64,000 nt of DNA, taken from Argentina anserina (lineage: Eukaryota; Streptophyta; Magnoliopsida; Rosales; Rosaceae). Position numbers and translations under genes: made by a program. Below are positions 61,064-64,000 of this stretch, piece after piece (within the stretch, counting starts at the first letter, position 1; each line of letters starts with the position of its first letter). The notes under the pieces are model-generated. The model did not search any database and was not told the origin of the DNA. It worked only from the letters and a program-made list of their open reading frames with translations. The DNA lies in NCBI RefSeq assembly GCF_933775445.1, contig NC_065877.1, positions 25,358,001 to 25,422,000 on the forward strand. The letters run 5' to 3'.

Positions 61064-64000
61064 ATGGGTTCTGGAGACGAAGCTGAGAGTTCTTCGTTCA
61101 ATGATGTTCCAAAATTTGAAGTATCTGTCAAGAGCTCTGACAGTGGTTCATTTGGAGGAACCAAACTCAATGGGACCAATTTCCGTAAATGGATAGAATT
61201 ATGGCAGCTCATCTTCGAGGGATGCACAAGATGAGACATATAACCGACGTAACTAAGGCTCCTAGTACAGATGATGTTGTTGCCTACACTAAGTGGGATG
61301 ACGATGATGGTCTTGTAATGTCAGTCTTGTGGAAAACTATGAATGAATAAATAGTTGACCTGGTAGAGACATGCGACACTACGCAGACAATATGGAAGGC
61401 ACTGGAAGGCTTATATACTAATGAATTTGATTTCATACAGGTTCATGAGTTAATGTGTACAGCTTTGGCGATGCAACAGGGTGGTCAACCGGTGGCGCAA
61501 TATTTCACCAAACTAAAAAATATTTGGGCCGAGATTGATGTAAAATGTCATTGCATGATCAAGAATCAGGAGGACATTGTTTGGTACCAACAAGAGAAGG
61601 AGCTTAAGCGAGTTCATCATTTACTGAAATGTCTTAATGCAAAGCATAACAGTGCGAAAGGAGAATTACTCAGAAAGACCGAACCCCCTAGTCTACTTAC
61701 AGCTTTCACATATATCTGCAAGGATGAATCTCAACAGGAGAGTCTTCATCAGATACAAGTTGAAGTTTCTAACCTTACTGTTCGTACTAGATCTCCAGCA
61801 CCACCCCTTCAACAGGCACCTTCAGCTCCACTTTATCAGCAAGGACCACCACAGGCTTCGGAAATCAGCCCCGCCCTCCTTGTTCTTATTGTCATGATAC
61901 TAACCATGCTCGTGCGACCTGTTGAAATTTGTATCCACACCTTAGGCCTAAACGGCCTAATTATCGTCACAAGCGAAAGCAGCTATTCAATTCGTTCAGG
62001 AACCAGATATCTATGGTGTGGTTGGCCATGATCATCATAAAACAGGAGGTGCAATACCTACTGCATCCATAGCTGGTCGTGGTAAAATTGGTATGGCTTT
62101 AAATATTTCTAACTTTGTTGGCTTTGATACGTGGATTATTGATTCGGGTGCGTCTGATCATATGACTTATGACAAATCTTATTTTACCGTATTGTCTCCT
62201 CCATCAGTACCCTATGTTACTAATGCTAATAGTGAGGCCTTTGCCGTTTTAGGAAAAGGGTCCATTCGTATTACTCCCACAATAGAGCTTCACAATGTGT
62301 TATATGTACCTACTTTATCTCACCATTTGATATATGTTCCCCAATTAAACACTGACGCTAAGTGTTCTGTGACGTTTTTTCCTATGTATGCTATTTCAGG
62401 ATCTTCTCACCGGGGGTATCGGAGGGGCCGGTTGTTTCATCTGGATCAGACATATGCGGGGGAGAAACCAGGGGCACAGTCTCGGACCGCTTTAATCTCC
62501 ACTTCTGACTAGCTAAGTGAAGTTTGGTTATGGCATCGTCGCTTAGGGCATCCATCTTTTAGTGTTATGAAAAAATCTATGCCTACTTTGTTTATTAGTG
62601 TGGATGAGTCCTTTTTACGTTGTGAGACATGTGTTTTGGGTAAGAGTCATCAATCTACTTAGTCCCCTAGTACTTCTAATAAATGTACTCTTCCTTTTGA
62701 ATTAATTCATTCTGATGTTTGGGGACCCTCCAAAGAGTCTAATGTGTCAGGCATGCGTTATTATGTGTCATTTTATTGATGATTGCACCCGTCTTTCATG
62801 GATTGTTCTCCTCAAAACTAAAGATTAGGTTTTTCCGGCTTTTCAAGCCTTCTATACCACTGTCCAACACAATATAATGCAACAATTAGAGTTTTTCGTT
62901 ATGATAATGGGGGGGGGAATATGTGAATCGTATCTTTCAAGAGTTTTTTAACACACACGGAATTGTTCATCAAACAACGTATCTTTACACACCTGAGCAT
63001 AATGGCGTTTTTGAACGGAAAAATCGTCATTTACTTAATATGACTCGGTGTATTCTTTTTAGTACCTATATGCCTAAGTACCTTTGGGGTGATGCTGTCA
63101 TAACTTCCGTCCACCTCATTAATCGTCTTCTCTCTCGTGTCCTTCAGGAAAAAGTTTCATATGAGGTGTTTCCATCTCATGTCTCATTACCCTCTTTTCA
63201 TAATCTTCCTGCCCGTGTTTTCGGTTGTGTTGCTTTTGTCCATCTTCCAAAACATCAGAGGTCTAAGTTGGATGCCCAGGTAGTTAAATGTGTGTTTGTT
63301 GGGTATGGAGGACATCAGAAAGGGTACCGGTGCTATCATCCACCTACCAGGAAGTACTATGTCACTATGGATGTTACTTTCTTTGAGGAGATGAGCTATT
63401 TTCCCTCTTCTAATACTGCTCTTCAGGGGGAGAATTCATATTTTGAAAAGCTGTATCATGGAGAGGGGGAGACAAGTAAGCCAGTAGATATGATGAAAAG
63501 TTCAATTGAGATTACCAATGTATCAGCTACACAGGCACCACCGGATGATTCCGGTGTCGTCACTCCAGAGATTCAGGTACCGGAAGATGACAACACAACT
63601 GCCCCTCATGTCTCCCGTATTACTGTTTCTACACCTGACCAATGCTCTCTTGGTACAGAAGATGACTCATCTGAGGTTAGTCATTCTATTGGGGTTAATA
63701 CTAGTGAGGCTAATAGTAGACAATATGTCTTGCCAAACAGGTCTACTCTGGGTCAGCCGACAAAAAAATATGAACCTACCCTTCAGGCTAAAGCTAAGTA
63801 TCATGTGGTAAATTTTATGTCTACTACAAGAATGTCTAAGTCATATGAATCACTTGTGGATCAAATATCTACTGTATCAGTACCTAACAAAGTGCATGAT
63901 GCATTGGGAGATCTAAAATGGAGGAAAGCAATGGATGAAGAGATGGAAGCATTACAAAAGAACGATACTTGGGAGCTTGTATCTCCACCACATGACAAGT
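61064..64000 (+). pseudogene. Ty1/copia gag-pol, broken, runs off the right edge
   Basis: It starts at ATG 61064 (MGSGDEAESSSF). Gag is read as KLNGTNFRKW and QPVAQYFTKLKNIW in more than one frame, with a TAA/TAG pair near 61347. Protease has DSGASDHMT (about 62141). The pre-integrase motif LWHRRLGHPSF follows a stop at 62510. Integrase starts HSDVWGPS (about 62709), has an extra T near 62771, stops near 62661 and 62826 and a G-run slip near 62910, then runs well through PEHNGVFERKNRH to GYGGHQKGYRCYHP. A linker (63400-63780) leads to the RT start WRKAMDEEMEALQKNDTWEL at the edge. The order protease-integrase-RT is that of Ty1/copia. The copy is dead, though damage is mild. Confidence 0.88.

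Overview
This window is plant nuclear DNA, almost certainly from a eudicot. It holds intron-rich host genes of plant-only types (a CHUP1-family protein, a GDSL esterase/lipase, malectin-like LRR receptor kinases) set among nested LTR retrotransposons. Rosaceae is possible from the general look of the repeats, but I cannot show that here. There is no sign of a bacterial replicon, operon, CRISPR array, rRNA or tRNA gene.

Layout. 1-14582: the 3' end of a Ty3/gypsy element (B, + strand). Its 3' LTR is split by a complete, young element of the same family (A, - strand, 3285-14369, target duplication ATTTG). The B LTR ends directly inside an exon of a CHUP1-like gene whose 3' part follows (14585-15415). 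16537-18588: an intact five-exon GDSL esterase/lipase gene (- strand). 20013-23583: a deleted PIF/Harbinger DNA transposon with a 10-copy, 146-bp tandem array and an ORF fusing a MYB/SANT-like N-terminus to a transposase C-terminus. 24917-29279: an intact 13-exon LRR receptor kinase gene (- strand, 887 aa). 30210-32648: a solo LTR. 32826-39301: a decayed Ty1/copia element (D) that still has two identical 184-bp LTRs and a perfect 5-bp target duplication. 39302-44286: microsatellites and a gag fragment of a Tat-like gypsy element between 393-bp direct repeats. 44287-48722: an LTR split by a solo LTR of a related family. 48723-58144: a second LRR receptor kinase, now a pseudogene, broken in exon 2 by element C (48830-57490, target duplication AGTGT). 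58634-60693: the 5' LTR and leader of one more gypsy element (E). About 60694-64000: a broken Ty1/copia element running off the right edge.

How the parts relate. Elements A, B, C, E and the solo LTRs share one LTR plan: a TATA box near +310, a CT-rich leader, a conserved hairpin, and a tRNA-iMet primer site just outside. The most interesting feature I found is a 64-65 nt segment bounded by splice acceptor and donor signals at the same place in seven LTR copies. This suggests that the very long R-U5 leader is spliced. The two receptor kinases lie in the same orientation with matching exon phases, so they look like tandem paralogs, one intact and one destroyed by insertion. Exon borders were read from GT/AG sites and reading phase by eye; repeat identities are by eye and not computed.
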